From assembly GCA_009780585.1 (NCBI GenBank), contig WQZS01000001.1, forward strand, positions 270,705-334,704: a stretch of 64,000 nucleotides of DNA, read 5' to 3'. The position numbers were made by a program, and so were the translations under genes. Within the stretch, counting starts at the first letter, position 1, and the number at the start of each line of letters is the position of its first letter. The notes below the pieces were generated by a model that was not told the DNA's origin, searched no databases, and was given only the letters and a program-made list of their open reading frames with translations. The stretch comes from Defluviitaleaceae bacterium. GTDB taxonomy: Bacteria; Bacillota; Clostridia; Lachnospirales; WQUN01. Of this stretch, positions 16,823 to 25,514 are shown piece after piece.

Positions 16823-19360
16823 ATGGGAACAGGCTTTTTGGAAGTCGTCACTTCCACGGGATTCGGCGCGTTACCCGTACCCCACGCACAGATAACCGTA
16901 TCCCAAAACGGTAATGTACTCCACGAATTCCAAACCGACGAAAGCGGTATCGGTAATTCCATAACCTTAGATGCCCCCGATATCGGGCTTACGCTGGATT
17001 ACGACTTCATGGGTGTTCCCTACGGGCTGTACGACGTGAAGGCCGAAGCCCCGGGATTTACACCCGCGGTCCGTCACGGTTTGGAGATACTGGACACCGA
17101 AACCAGCATCCTGCCGATCAGTATGGTCCCCTTGGTGGAGGAAGGCCAAGTAAGCGATCTCGAAATCGGCTACCACAACCTCACTTCGACCGAGGGGCGC
17201 AGTATGGAACGCCCCGGCCCCTTTATGCCGCGCGTCCTTTCCGAGGTGATCATCCCCGAATTCATCACCGTGCACCTCGGCAGGCCCGACCGCCCGGCAC
17301 GCAACGTTCGCGTCCCCTTCCCCTACTATATCAAGAACGTTTGCAGCCACGAAATCTACGCCACCTGGCCGCCCGCTTCGCTGGAAGCGAATATCTATTG
17401 CCAGATTTCGCTTACGCTTAACCGTATCTTTACCGAATGGTACCGCGTGCGCGGACACAGCTTCGACATTACGAATTCGACCCAATTTGACCAAATGTTC
17501 GTCGAAGGCGGGCAAATCTTCCGTACGATCGACGCGATGGTGGACAGGATTATCAACCGTTTCATCCGGCGCGAAGGGCACCTTGAGCCTTTCTTCGCGG
17601 AATACTGCGACGGACGGCGCTCGACCTGCCCCGGCTTGTGGCAATGGTCAACGGTAACGCTCGCCAACCAAGGGCGCAACGCGTTGCAAATTTTGCGCAA
17701 CTTCTACCCGAACGACGTGCAAATCGTGGAGACCGATAACATCGGCTGGGTAAGCGAATCCTTCCCCGGCTACGCGCTGCGTCCCGGTATGTCGGGCCCC
17801 GCGGTGCGTACGGTGCAGAATTGGCTTAACCGCATACGCGTCAACTTCCCCATCATCCCGCCGATCACCAACGTTTCCGGCGTTTACGGCCCGCAAACCG
17901 AAGCGGCGGTACGCGCGTTCCAAAGCATCCGCGAACTGGGGATGATGACCCCCAACGGCATCGTCGACCGCAATACGTGGCTGCGCATGAGCTTTACCTT
18001 GTCCGCGGTGCAGCGATTGGGTGAGCTTACAAGCGAAGGCATCATCATGGGTATCGGGCGCACGCCGCCCACGGACATCATCCGCGAAGGCGCGCGCGGC
18101 CGCTTGGTTGCGCAAGCGCAATATATCATGAATTTTATCGCCCAATTCTACCCCGCGGTACCCATGGTTACGCAAAACTCCAGCTTTACACGCGACTTCG
18201 CCAACGCTGTGCGTGAATTCCAACGCGCGTTCGGGTTAAACGCCGACGGCGTCATCGGGCCCAATACGTGGCGTATGCTCTACTCCGTATATTGGCGCAT
18301 CCGCGATAACGTCAGCCTTCCGCCTTGGGAAGGCGGCGAAGTACCGCCCCTTCCGCCGGGCCCGCCCACGCCGCCACCCCCGCCACCGGGAGGTATTCCC
18401 CCCTACCCCGGGCAACTGATACGCGTCGGCTCGCGCGGCGCGGATGTGGAACGCATCCAACGCTGCTTAAATTCCGTACGCCAACAAAATCCTTCCATCG
18501 GCCAACTCACCGTTGACGGCATTTTCGGCCCGATTACGCAAGCAAGTGTAATGGCTTTCCAGCGTATCGCCAATTTGAACCCCGACGGCATCGTGGGCCC
18601 GCTTACTTGGAACGCGCTTATGCCCCGTTGCTACGGCCGCCCCATGCCCCCATACCCCGGCTATCTGATGCGTGTGGGCGTACGCGGCGAAAACGTGCGG
18701 CAAGTGCAGTCCTGCCTAAACACCGTAAACAACGCCGGACTCGCAACCGACGGTGTCTTCGGCCCCCTTACGCAAGCGGCGGTGATCAATTACCAACGGG
18801 CGAACGGCTTAAACCCCGACGGAATCGTCGGCCCGATAACGTGGGATCATTTGATGCGGCGGTGCGGTTTTACCCCGGCCGGGGTTACCGCGCGGGAAGG
18901 GGTTTTGGGGGAATCCCTCGAGGTTTTACCCGAGCTTCCGCCGTCGGAAGGCATCGCGTGGAACGGCAACCCGCCGGGGACGCCGTTGCCGGAAGGATAC
19001 GGCGGGGATTGCGCCTGCGAAGAAAACAAATGGATGCCGCCGGAGGAAATCATGCCGGAGGAAGGTCCCATGTTTACCATGGCGGCACATCCCGTCATGC
19101 CGCTGCCCGTACCAATCGAACCCGCCCAACCCGTTGAACCCATTGTGCCTATCTTACCCATTGTGCCCATCGTACCCATCGAGCCGATGCCATTACCCGC
19201 TCCCGTACCGCTTGAGGAACCGCCATCCATGCCGCCGCAGATAACGATAAACCCGACGTTGAATACCGGATTCGAATTGAACTGGGGCGGTCTAAATTTG
19301 CCGGATATCGACCTTGATGAACTGCTTAAAATGTATCTGTTGAGCAAAATGCGGAAATAG
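16823..19360 (+). CDS. SpoIID-like protein with four peptidoglycan-binding domains
   Basis: An 845-residue protein. The N-terminal carboxypeptidase-regulatory-like beta domain (about 1-110) is followed by a SpoIID-like region (about 145-300; YYIKNVCSHEIYATWPPASL) of the kind found in spore and cell-wall amidase-like proteins. Four PG_binding_1 repeats follow (about 320-395, 415-495, 535-605, 610-680; GVYGPQTEAAVRAFQ, GIFGPITQASVMAFQ). A Pro-rich linker lies at about 505-530, and a Pro/Ile/Val-rich tail ends in a Leu-rich helix. No classical signal peptide is visible. A role in the spore coat, cortex or wall is likely from the domains. The gene has its own terminator. Confidence 0.8.
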   Translation: MGTGFLEVVTSTGFGALPVPHAQITVSQNGNVLHEFQTDESGIGNSITLDAPDIGLTLDYDFMGVPYGLYDVKAEAPGFTPAVRHGLEILDTETSILPISMVPLVEEGQVSDLEIGYHNLTSTEGRSMERPGPFMPRVLSEVIIPEFITVHLGRPDRPARNVRVPFPYYIKNVCSHEIYATWPPASLEANIYCQISLTLNRIFTEWYRVRGHSFDITNSTQFDQMFVEGGQIFRTIDAMVDRIINRFIRREGHLEPFFAEYCDGRRSTCPGLWQWSTVTLANQGRNALQILRNFYPNDVQIVETDNIGWVSESFPGYALRPGMSGPAVRTVQNWLNRIRVNFPIIPPITNVSGVYGPQTEAAVRAFQSIRELGMMTPNGIVDRNTWLRMSFTLSAVQRLGELTSEGIIMGIGRTPPTDIIREGARGRLVAQAQYIMNFIAQFYPAVPMVTQNSSFTRDFANAVREFQRAFGLNADGVIGPNTWRMLYSVYWRIRDNVSLPPWEGGEVPPLPPGPPTPPPPPPGGIPPYPGQLIRVGSRGADVERIQRCLNSVRQQNPSIGQLTVDGIFGPITQASVMAFQRIANLNPDGIVGPLTWNALMPRCYGRPMPPYPGYLMRVGVRGENVRQVQSCLNTVNNAGLATDGVFGPLTQAAVINYQRANGLNPDGIVGPITWDHLMRRCGFTPAGVTAREGVLGESLEVLPELPPSEGIAWNGNPPGTPLPEGYGGDCACEENKWMPPEEIMPEEGPMFTMAAHPVMPLPVPIEPAQPVEPIVPILPIVPIVPIEPMPLPAPVPLEEPPSMPPQITINPTLNTGFELNWGGLNLPDIDLDELLKMYLLSKMRK

Positions 19361-19383
19361 TTTATTTCAAATTATCTGAACAG

Positions 19384-19424
19384 AGCGGGCATATAACCTA
19401 TCACGGTTGTATGCCCGCTTTTTT
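19384..19424 (+). terminator. Terminator after the SpoIID-like gene
   Basis: The arms AGCGGGCATA and TATGCCCGCT, extended by AACC/GGTT, are followed by a run of Ts. They lie 24 bp after the stop codon. Confidence 0.85.
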
Positions 19425-19529
19425 GTTCCATGGTGCTTGCTTAGGGATATTTATTTATAATGGTTTGGCATGTTGGTAACGCCGTTTTATGCCCGATTCC
19501 GTCATGGTATTTGTGCGGTTGGGGTTTTA

Positions 19530-20204
19530 TTATGGCAAAAACGGTTTGCGTCCCAAGGCTTCGTATTTATCCATGCCCAATCGATGGAAGGGAAGCCGCT
19601 CCACGCCTTGTACGCCCGGGTATAGGGCGGGCAAACCGTTGAGATAGGCTTCGTATTCCGCGCTTTCGTGGATACCGGGGACGACCGGGCAACGCAGGAT
19701 CACTTCCGCGCCGTTTTCAAGCAGCGTGCGGAGTGATTTTTTTACGGGTTCGAAACCGCTGCCCGTGAGCCGTATATAATCTTCGGGTATGCCCTTGATG
19801 TCGAACAGCCATAAATCCGTATACGGCACAAGCGGCGCAACGTCCCCGAAGCCGCTTGTCTCTACGCAGGTATGGAAGCCGCTTGCCTTCGCTTCCTTTA
19901 ACAATACCCGCGCGAAATCGGGTTGCGCCAGCGGTTCGCCGCCGGAAAGGGTTAAACCGCCACCCGTGGCCTTGTAATGGCCCGCGTCCAACGAAACGAT
20001 GTCCATAATTTCGGCAACGGTGGCTTCGCGGCCGACGGTTTCGTGTTTGCCGCGGCGTTTTATGGGTTCGGGCTTGGGGTTTTGCGTTTCGGGATTGTGG
20101 CACCACAAGCAGCGTAAGGGACAGCCCTTGAAGAACACCACCGTACGTACACCCGGCCCGTCGTCCAAGGCGGCGCGGTGGATTTCAGTAATCATACCCT
20201 TCAT
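19530..20204 (-). CDS. Glycyl radical enzyme activase (radical SAM)
   Basis: A 224-residue activating enzyme that uses a [4Fe-4S] cluster and S-adenosylmethionine to abstract a hydrogen from the glycine of its partner. The cluster motif is Cys28-x3-Cys32-x2-Cys35 (CPLRCLWC); LTLSGGEPL and the glycine-rich and basic segments typical of PFL activases follow. It lacks the extra ferredoxin-like insertion of larger activases, as in PflA. Its start overlaps the glycyl radical enzyme stop by 4 bp (ATGA), so it is the dedicated activase of that enzyme. Confidence 0.9.
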   Translation of the reverse strand: MKGMITEIHRAALDDGPGVRTVVFFKGCPLRCLWCHNPETQNPKPEPIKRRGKHETVGREATVAEIMDIVSLDAGHYKATGGGLTLSGGEPLAQPDFARVLLKEAKASGFHTCVETSGFGDVAPLVPYTDLWLFDIKGIPEDYIRLTGSGFEPVKKSLRTLLENGAEVILRCPVVPGIHESAEYEAYLNGLPALYPGVQGVERLPFHRLGMDKYEALGRKPFLP

Positions 20205-22405
20205 GCCGTGTATTCCGCGCGGACGATGATTTCATCCTGCAAGGTTTTTGATAAACGCGTAAAATAATCGGAATAGCCGCCCACGCGCACGATCAGGTCA
20301 GGGTATTGTTCGGGGTTCTTTTGCGCGGCCCTAAGCTGTTCGGAATCGCATACATTGATTTGTAATTGCGTCCCGCCTTGGGTAAAAAAGCCGCTTAGTA
20401 ACGCCTGTATACCTTTGCGTGTACGCGGGTTGTTAAACGTATCGGGCAGAAAGCGCATGTTGAGCGCAACGCTTGTCAGCAAATAATCCGCCGCGGGGAG
20501 CTTAAGGACGGAATTCATGAGGGCGGTGGGGCCCTCGCGGGACGCGCCCGACGTGGCCCCCGCCGAATCCGCCAATACCTCCCCCGCGCTGCGCCCGTCG
20601 GGCGTAGCTCCCGTAGCCGCGCCGCAATGGTCGTGCGCGGTAAAGATGACCTCCCCCGGCACGTAAAAACCACCGAAAGGCCCGGGCGAATCGTTAAATC
20701 GTTTATACAAATAGGAAGTGATTCCCGCGCGGATGTCATCGGCTTCGGCGTGTCCGTTACCGAATTTGGGCAAGGCGCGGAAATAATCCTGTAATTCCTT
20801 TTCGCCTTCCCAATCCGCTTGCAATACGCCGACCAATTCGCCGTAGGTTAGTTTTTTATCTTCGAACACGGCCTTTTTTAGCGCGTACAGGCAGTCCGCC
20901 GCGTTGGTGATGCCGATCATTTCCAATTGCACATGGTTATGATTCGCGCCGCCTTGGTAGAAACCGCGGCCCGTTTCCATGCATCCCCGCGTAAACATGC
21001 TGCGCAAAGCGAAGCCATCCACGCGCCCGCGTTCGGGCAAATCCTTGTTATGGATCGTCGTTTGCAATTCGCATCCGTATTCCAACTGCGTCATGAACGC
21101 GTTATAAAAATCTTCATAACACGAAAAGTCGTCGGGGGTACGCGGGCCGATTTGCTTCCCGCGTTTGGGGTCGAAGCCGCCGTACAGCGTCAACTCCATG
21201 ATCTTACCCACGTTAAGCATACCGATGTCGTTGGCGAAGTTGCATTGCCCGGGGATCATGATCTGACTGCATCCGGCGAAGCAATAATTTTCCGCTGTAG
21301 CGGGATCGACGCCCGTACGCATAAGGTTACGCGTATATACCCCGTCGTTATACAGCGCGGGCAAACCCAGCCCCGACCCGATGCAATCGAGCGCTGCCGT
21401 CCAAATATCTTCGGGCATGTCGGGTGTGACGCGCAGGCACAGGTTGGGTCCTTTAAAGCCCAATTCCCGCGTCACTTCCAAACACAGGCGCGTTAATCCG
21501 CTGTATTCGCCACCGATGGTCATGTTTTGGATTTCTTCCACTTGCTCGATTTTGCACCAAAAATCGGCGAGTAAATCTGCTATGTTGTCCTTGTCAGCCT
21601 TTTTTTCGTAAAAGCGGCGTAAATAATAATCGAACCGCCCAAAGGAATCATTGTTGTCCAAATAATGCAGCACCCATACGAGTTGCAAGGCTTGGTGGAA
21701 GGTTTCGGGCGGGTGGTTTGCGATGTGCGTTAGGACCGCGGCGGTTTCGGGGTTGGATAATTCCGCCAAGCGGCGGATGAAAACGGATATGCCGTCCAAA
21801 ACCGTTTCAAGCGCGAGGTAGAAATCCGAGGACGACAAGTCCGAGGACGCGACCCTCTCGGGGGATGGGTTTCCGCTTGCTCCGTGAAAATCGCCGTTGC
21901 GGGAACCCATCCCCCTGCGGGCCGTTTCCGACGCATACCGCGTGATTTCGTTTTTATACCCGTCCAGCCCGATCTCCAGCACACGCTCGTAGTCCAAGAC
22001 CCCGTGCCCCGCGAACCACGTCGTGGTGGAGGCATGGGCCTCGATGGAGTTCAGCTCCGCTTCGGTCAGCACAATCGGGTTATAATATTTATATATCCGT
22101 TCGCGGGCGGCGTTGGCGGCTTCGCTTTCGCCGTTCACCCACGTACCCACGCCGTAATGGAAGCCCGCCGATTCGTACGCGTTAATGATGCCCACGATAC
22201 GTTCCTCGGGGTGGACGGAAAGCGCCGCGTTCGACCAAAAGGCGTGTAAGGCACGGGCTTCGCGCAGAATTGGGGCTTCATCTATATTTTCGTGATAAGC
22301 GGTCAAGTAAAAATCGGACGGGACGGCGGGGACTTTTTCCGCGCGGCGCCGCAAGAATTGCGCTTTGCGGTTTTGGATGACGGTCGTTCCCCGTACGGGT
22401 ATCAC
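20201..22405 (-). CDS. Glycyl radical enzyme of unknown substrate
   Basis: A 734-residue PFL/diol-dehydratase-type glycyl radical enzyme. The radical glycine is near residue 710 in VRVGGYSDYF. The thiyl-radical cysteine is in CFAGCSQIM, where the usual Cys-x-Glu of dehydratase-type members is Cys-Ser-Gln, so the function is not assignable. A GTG start at 22405 overlaps the upstream TGA (GTGA) and has GAGGGG 8 bases before it, and is preferred to TTG at 22411. A Ser/Gly-rich stretch near residue 180 is encoded by a palindromic DNA insert. The neighbours suggest carbohydrate-derived substrates. Confidence 0.85.
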   Translation of the reverse strand: MIPVRGTTVIQNRKAQFLRRRAEKVPAVPSDFYLTAYHENIDEAPILREARALHAFWSNAALSVHPEERIVGIINAYESAGFHYGVGTWVNGESEAANAARERIYKYYNPIVLTEAELNSIEAHASTTTWFAGHGVLDYERVLEIGLDGYKNEITRYASETARRGMGSRNGDFHGASGNPSPERVASSDLSSSDFYLALETVLDGISVFIRRLAELSNPETAAVLTHIANHPPETFHQALQLVWVLHYLDNNDSFGRFDYYLRRFYEKKADKDNIADLLADFWCKIEQVEEIQNMTIGGEYSGLTRLCLEVTRELGFKGPNLCLRVTPDMPEDIWTAALDCIGSGLGLPALYNDGVYTRNLMRTGVDPATAENYCFAGCSQIMIPGQCNFANDIGMLNVGKIMELTLYGGFDPKRGKQIGPRTPDDFSCYEDFYNAFMTQLEYGCELQTTIHNKDLPERGRVDGFALRSMFTRGCMETGRGFYQGGANHNHVQLEMIGITNAADCLYALKKAVFEDKKLTYGELVGVLQADWEGEKELQDYFRALPKFGNGHAEADDIRAGITSYLYKRFNDSPGPFGGFYVPGEVIFTAHDHCGAATGATPDGRSAGEVLADSAGATSGASREGPTALMNSVLKLPAADYLLTSVALNMRFLPDTFNNPRTRKGIQALLSGFFTQGGTQLQINVCDSEQLRAAQKNPEQYPDLIVRVGGYSDYFTRLSKTLQDEIIVRAEYTA
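21860..21915. repeat. Palindromic in-frame insert within the glycyl radical enzyme gene
   Basis: The arms GGGGGATGGGTT (21860-21871) and AACCCATCCCCC (21904-21915) are perfectly complementary, and CCGC/GCGG just inside extends the pairing. The insert adds about 20 Gly/Ser-rich residues at a point where related enzymes have a short linker before the helix beginning DFYLALETVL. A 10-bp direct repeat, TCCGAGGACG (21825 and 21840), lies beside it. Confidence 0.6.
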
Positions 22406-24372
22406 GAGCAATACCCCTCATTCGGCACGATAACGGGCCTGCGGTCGGTCGGTTTTATTTTACCCATGCGGATGTCCATGACCCTCGCGTTCGTTTCGAT
22501 GATTTTATTAATCATTTCGTAATGGGGTTTGCCGCACACGTCAATCATGCCTACGTTGCAATTTTCGCCGTCACCGCGCCCCAGCAGGGGTTGGTCGTTG
22601 TATTGGAAGTAGTGCGCGCCGATAAGAGCGGGGATGGTTGCGCCGTTTTCCACGTAATAACTGTAATGCGCGCCGCGTTCCTCCTGGCTGGCCGAGGAGC
22701 AAATGCCGTTGGTGGGTAGGCCCGCGTCCAGCGCACCCGTGTGGAATTCGCCGATAATGACGGGTTTGCCGCCCGCTTTTTGCGAAATCTCCGCGATGCG
22801 CGCGGGGTCAAGGCTTTCGGTGTAGCTGTTGAGCGAAAATACGTCGATAAACTCCGAACCGCCGTAGAAGAATTCATTGGCGATGAACGCCCAGCGCAAA
22901 CCCAAGTTCAAATGGTGGGGCGCAACCGCGCGGAAGGCTTTTGCGGGGACCTCGATGTACTTGCTTACCAACTTGCGGTTAAAGGCTTCGCTGTCTTTTT
23001 CCGCTTCCGGCGTCAGTTTAACGTCCCACGGCCAAGGGGTCTTAACGGCGTTGAAATCGGTAAAATCCGTCCCCCACGCCGCGTTAAACGCTTCGATGCC
23101 GCCGTATTTTTCCTGCATATCCTTAATGAATTCCCGCTTGCTGTATGAATCGAAATCGCTCTTGAGCATATACAGCGTCAAATTGTAATCGCCGAAGGCG
23201 AAGCTCGGCTCGTTGCGCATAAAATAACCGATTAGGTTGCGGTCGTTTTTATACGGCTCCAGCGTTTTCGCGTGTTCGATATTATTCGCTTCATATTCCG
23301 GCGAAAAAACATCCGGCAAATCGCGGAAGATATTACGCTCCGTTTCCGCCACCCACGGTTCGATTACGTAGGGCAAGCCGCTTTCCTTGCGGAACCTTTC
23401 GTCCGCCCAATTCGCCACGGTATTAAAGCCCCACGCCTTCATGCGGTGCGCGGTGAGCTTGATCCAATCGGAATACCACGTTTCGCCGAAGGCTTTAATT
23501 AAGTTGGCTTTCAAAAAATCCACATTGACGGGGCCGCCGTTCTTCTTTCCATGACTCCAACACGCGGCGAACAAGCTGTCCTTGGGCGGCAGTTCCTCGA
23601 TCATCTTCTCCAACCCGCCGATGGGACCGCCGGAGCTTGGATACATGCAATCCGGCCCCACGGAGAAGAACGGCTGCCCGTCGGGGTCAATCAAATGGTG
23701 CACCACGCCGCGCACCTCCAAGCGGAAGAACCCCGCGCTGTTGCGGTACCCTTCACCCGGCGCGTCCGCTTCCGCCAGCCACTTGCGGTAATTGGCGGTC
23801 ATTTCCGATTCGCTTGCGGTCTTGCCCTTCCATTCCTTTAACGCCCATTGCCCCAAGCGATCCACGTACACGCCGTCGTACAGCGGCTGGACGGGTGGTG
23901 CGTCGGCAAGATACGGTTCGCCCATGTAAAACGCGTACTCCGTCGCCGACTTGGGTATCGTAATCACCAGAGCGTCCAACTCCCCGGGGCGCGTAGGCGT
24001 GTTCGTATACATAAACGTCAAACTGCCCGGTACCCGCGGCTGGCCCGAAACGGTCATGTCTAATATCCGCAAGTCGATCGTGACGTAATGCAGAAAATGC
24101 GGGAGCAAGCCGTAGGCAATCTTCGAATGTACCTCGCCCGCTTGCCCAAAATTTTCATAAAACCGCATGATCAGGTTCACGCAATGGAGCTCGTCGAAGA
24201 ACACGGGGATGACGAGGTATTTGCCCTTAGCAAAAACGGCGTCCCCAAAGACGCCGCTCTTCCCCGTAAAGGTAATATCCTGTTGGTTTTTGCCCGTGAC
24301 CTTCATCGCCGGCGTAACGCCGTCGGGCATCGTGTAATCGTAGTTGAATAATGGATTCGTTAACTTTTCCAT
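22402..24372 (-). CDS. Clan GH-A glycoside hydrolase, GH50/agarase-like
   Basis: A 656-residue protein without a signal peptide. An N-terminal beta-sandwich of about 200 residues precedes a TIM barrel (about 225-640; PFFSVGPDC, MKAWGFNTVANWADE). The probable acid/base is Glu388 in RNEPSF and the probable nucleophile Glu542 in VIIGEFHTG, the clan GH-A pattern. The layout resembles beta-agarase-like or GH50-type galactosidases, but the exact family and substrate are uncertain. It overlaps the glycyl radical enzyme start by 4 bp (GTGA), making a three-gene operon of hydrolase, radical enzyme and activase. Confidence 0.7.
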   Translation of the reverse strand: MEKLTNPLFNYDYTMPDGVTPAMKVTGKNQQDITFTGKSGVFGDAVFAKGKYLVIPVFFDELHCVNLIMRFYENFGQAGEVHSKIAYGLLPHFLHYVTIDLRILDMTVSGQPRVPGSLTFMYTNTPTRPGELDALVITIPKSATEYAFYMGEPYLADAPPVQPLYDGVYVDRLGQWALKEWKGKTASESEMTANYRKWLAEADAPGEGYRNSAGFFRLEVRGVVHHLIDPDGQPFFSVGPDCMYPSSGGPIGGLEKMIEELPPKDSLFAACWSHGKKNGGPVNVDFLKANLIKAFGETWYSDWIKLTAHRMKAWGFNTVANWADERFRKESGLPYVIEPWVAETERNIFRDLPDVFSPEYEANNIEHAKTLEPYKNDRNLIGYFMRNEPSFAFGDYNLTLYMLKSDFDSYSKREFIKDMQEKYGGIEAFNAAWGTDFTDFNAVKTPWPWDVKLTPEAEKDSEAFNRKLVSKYIEVPAKAFRAVAPHHLNLGLRWAFIANEFFYGGSEFIDVFSLNSYTESLDPARIAEISQKAGGKPVIIGEFHTGALDAGLPTNGICSSASQEERGAHYSYYVENGATIPALIGAHYFQYNDQPLLGRGDGENCNVGMIDVCGKPHYEMINKIIETNARVMDIRMGKIKPTDRRPVIVPNEGYCS

Positions 24373-24431
24373 GATATCCCCCTTTAAATTTATTTTATAT
24401 TATTTTTAAATTCATTTATTTTATGGTAATT

Positions 24432-24908
24432 TTAACCTTGCGGGCGATGTATTATGTTTGCGTTTGGCTTTTCGTAAACTCCTTCCAACATTTTTACAAA
24501 CGCCGCTTCAAACCGGGCATCGTCCTCTTTTGTCCGTTTGGTCGCACCCTTTGTACGGCCTCCGCTACGGCGTACCTTCGCGCTGATGTGCCGCTCTATT
24601 AACAACTTATCCATATTATCATCTGTGAAGATAAGGCCGTTTTGATTGACGGCTTTCGCACCCTTGCCGATTACCATCGCGGCGAGGCCGTAATCCTGCG
24701 TAACCACAATATCCTCACGGGAAAGTAAACCCATCAAAGCGAAATCCACGCTGTCGGCCTCTTTGTCCACGGTGATAACGGTGCTGTAGCCGTCGTCCAA
24801 CACATGGGAGGTATCTATCAGCATCGTAACGGGGATTTTATGTTGTTTCGCCAGCCGGACGATGATTTGCTTCACCGGGCAGGCGTCGGCATCAACTAAT
24901 ATTTGCAT
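24432..24908 (-). CDS. YaiI/YqxD family protein (DUF188)
   Basis: A 158-residue NYN/PIN-like-fold protein. The family signature MQILVDADACPVK is at the N-terminus, VTQDYGLA follows near residue 90, and the basic segment RRSGGRTKGATKRT lies near 115. The aspartates and fold resemble RNA-cleaving PIN domains, but no function is established. It is the last gene of the long minus-strand array of small genes and starts directly after the remnant of an acetyltransferase gene. Confidence 0.9.
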   Translation of the reverse strand: MQILVDADACPVKQIIVRLAKQHKIPVTMLIDTSHVLDDGYSTVITVDKEADSVDFALMGLLSREDIVVTQDYGLAAMVIGKGAKAVNQNGLIFTDDNMDKLLIERHISAKVRRSGGRTKGATKRTKEDDARFEAAFVKMLEGVYEKPNANIIHRPQG

Positions 24909-25037
24909 TTATATTTCCGCTTCCCATTTCATTATAATGCGACCGCCGAAACCCTGTAACCGCGCCATAAGGTCTAACTTGGTTTTAATTACCCTAAATC
25001 CCATTCTTTCGTAAAATTTTTTGCTTTCGGATTTTTG
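24909..25037 (-). pseudogene. C-terminal remnant of a GNAT acetyltransferase
   Basis: In the same frame as the HD-domain gene, just after its TGA stop, 42 codons read SESKKFYERMGF then RVIKTKLDLMARLQG and MKWEAEI before a TAA. FYERMGF is the classic last-strand motif of GNAT N-acetyltransferases. No start codon or upstream GNAT sequence remains, so this is a decayed or deleted gene whose 5' part has been replaced by the HD-domain gene. Confidence 0.7.
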
Positions 25038-25514
25038 TCATTTTCCTTGTAATGAAAACTCTTTTACTAACTTTGTGAACCTCTCTTTTTCATGATCCAT
25101 TATCGGCGCGGAATAATTATATAAAACGTGTTGCATCACATCCGCGTCTATCAACACCTCATCAAATGCGGAAAAATGCTCGTTCTTCGAACTGTGGTTA
25201 TGAATGGCAGAACATATCATGTCCGTTTCATTTGAGTCGGTAATTTGCAATTCTCCAAGTACCTCACGCGCAAGCAACGCACCCAATACCGCATGGTTAT
25301 TGTGGTTACCCACTTTGTAGGTATGCAAGTCATGCAACATTCCTGCCATTGTTGCCAACTCGACATTTTCGCCGCGTTTTAAGGCGATCAACGCACAGGC
25401 TTGCGAAACACCGTAAAGATGAAGATATGCACAACGACGATTTTCAGTATCGTCCATGTTAAGCAATATTTCATCAATGTATTTTCTTAATATTTCCACC
25501 CTGTTTTCGTTCAT
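25038..25514 (-). CDS. HD-domain phosphohydrolase-like protein
   Basis: A 158-residue protein. The HD metal-binding pattern is AYLHLYGVSQ then AGMLHDLHTYK, with a later CSAIHNHSS and LIDADVMQH. These are the ligands of small HD-domain metal-dependent phosphohydrolases acting on nucleotides or similar molecules. The substrate is unknown. Its start overlaps the DNA glycosylase stop by 4 bp (ATGA), and its end abuts an acetyltransferase remnant in the same frame. Confidence 0.82.
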   Translation of the reverse strand: MNENRVEILRKYIDEILLNMDDTENRRCAYLHLYGVSQACALIALKRGENVELATMAGMLHDLHTYKVGNHNNHAVLGALLAREVLGELQITDSNETDMICSAIHNHSSKNEHFSAFDEVLIDADVMQHVLYNYSAPIMDHEKERFTKLVKEFSLQGK

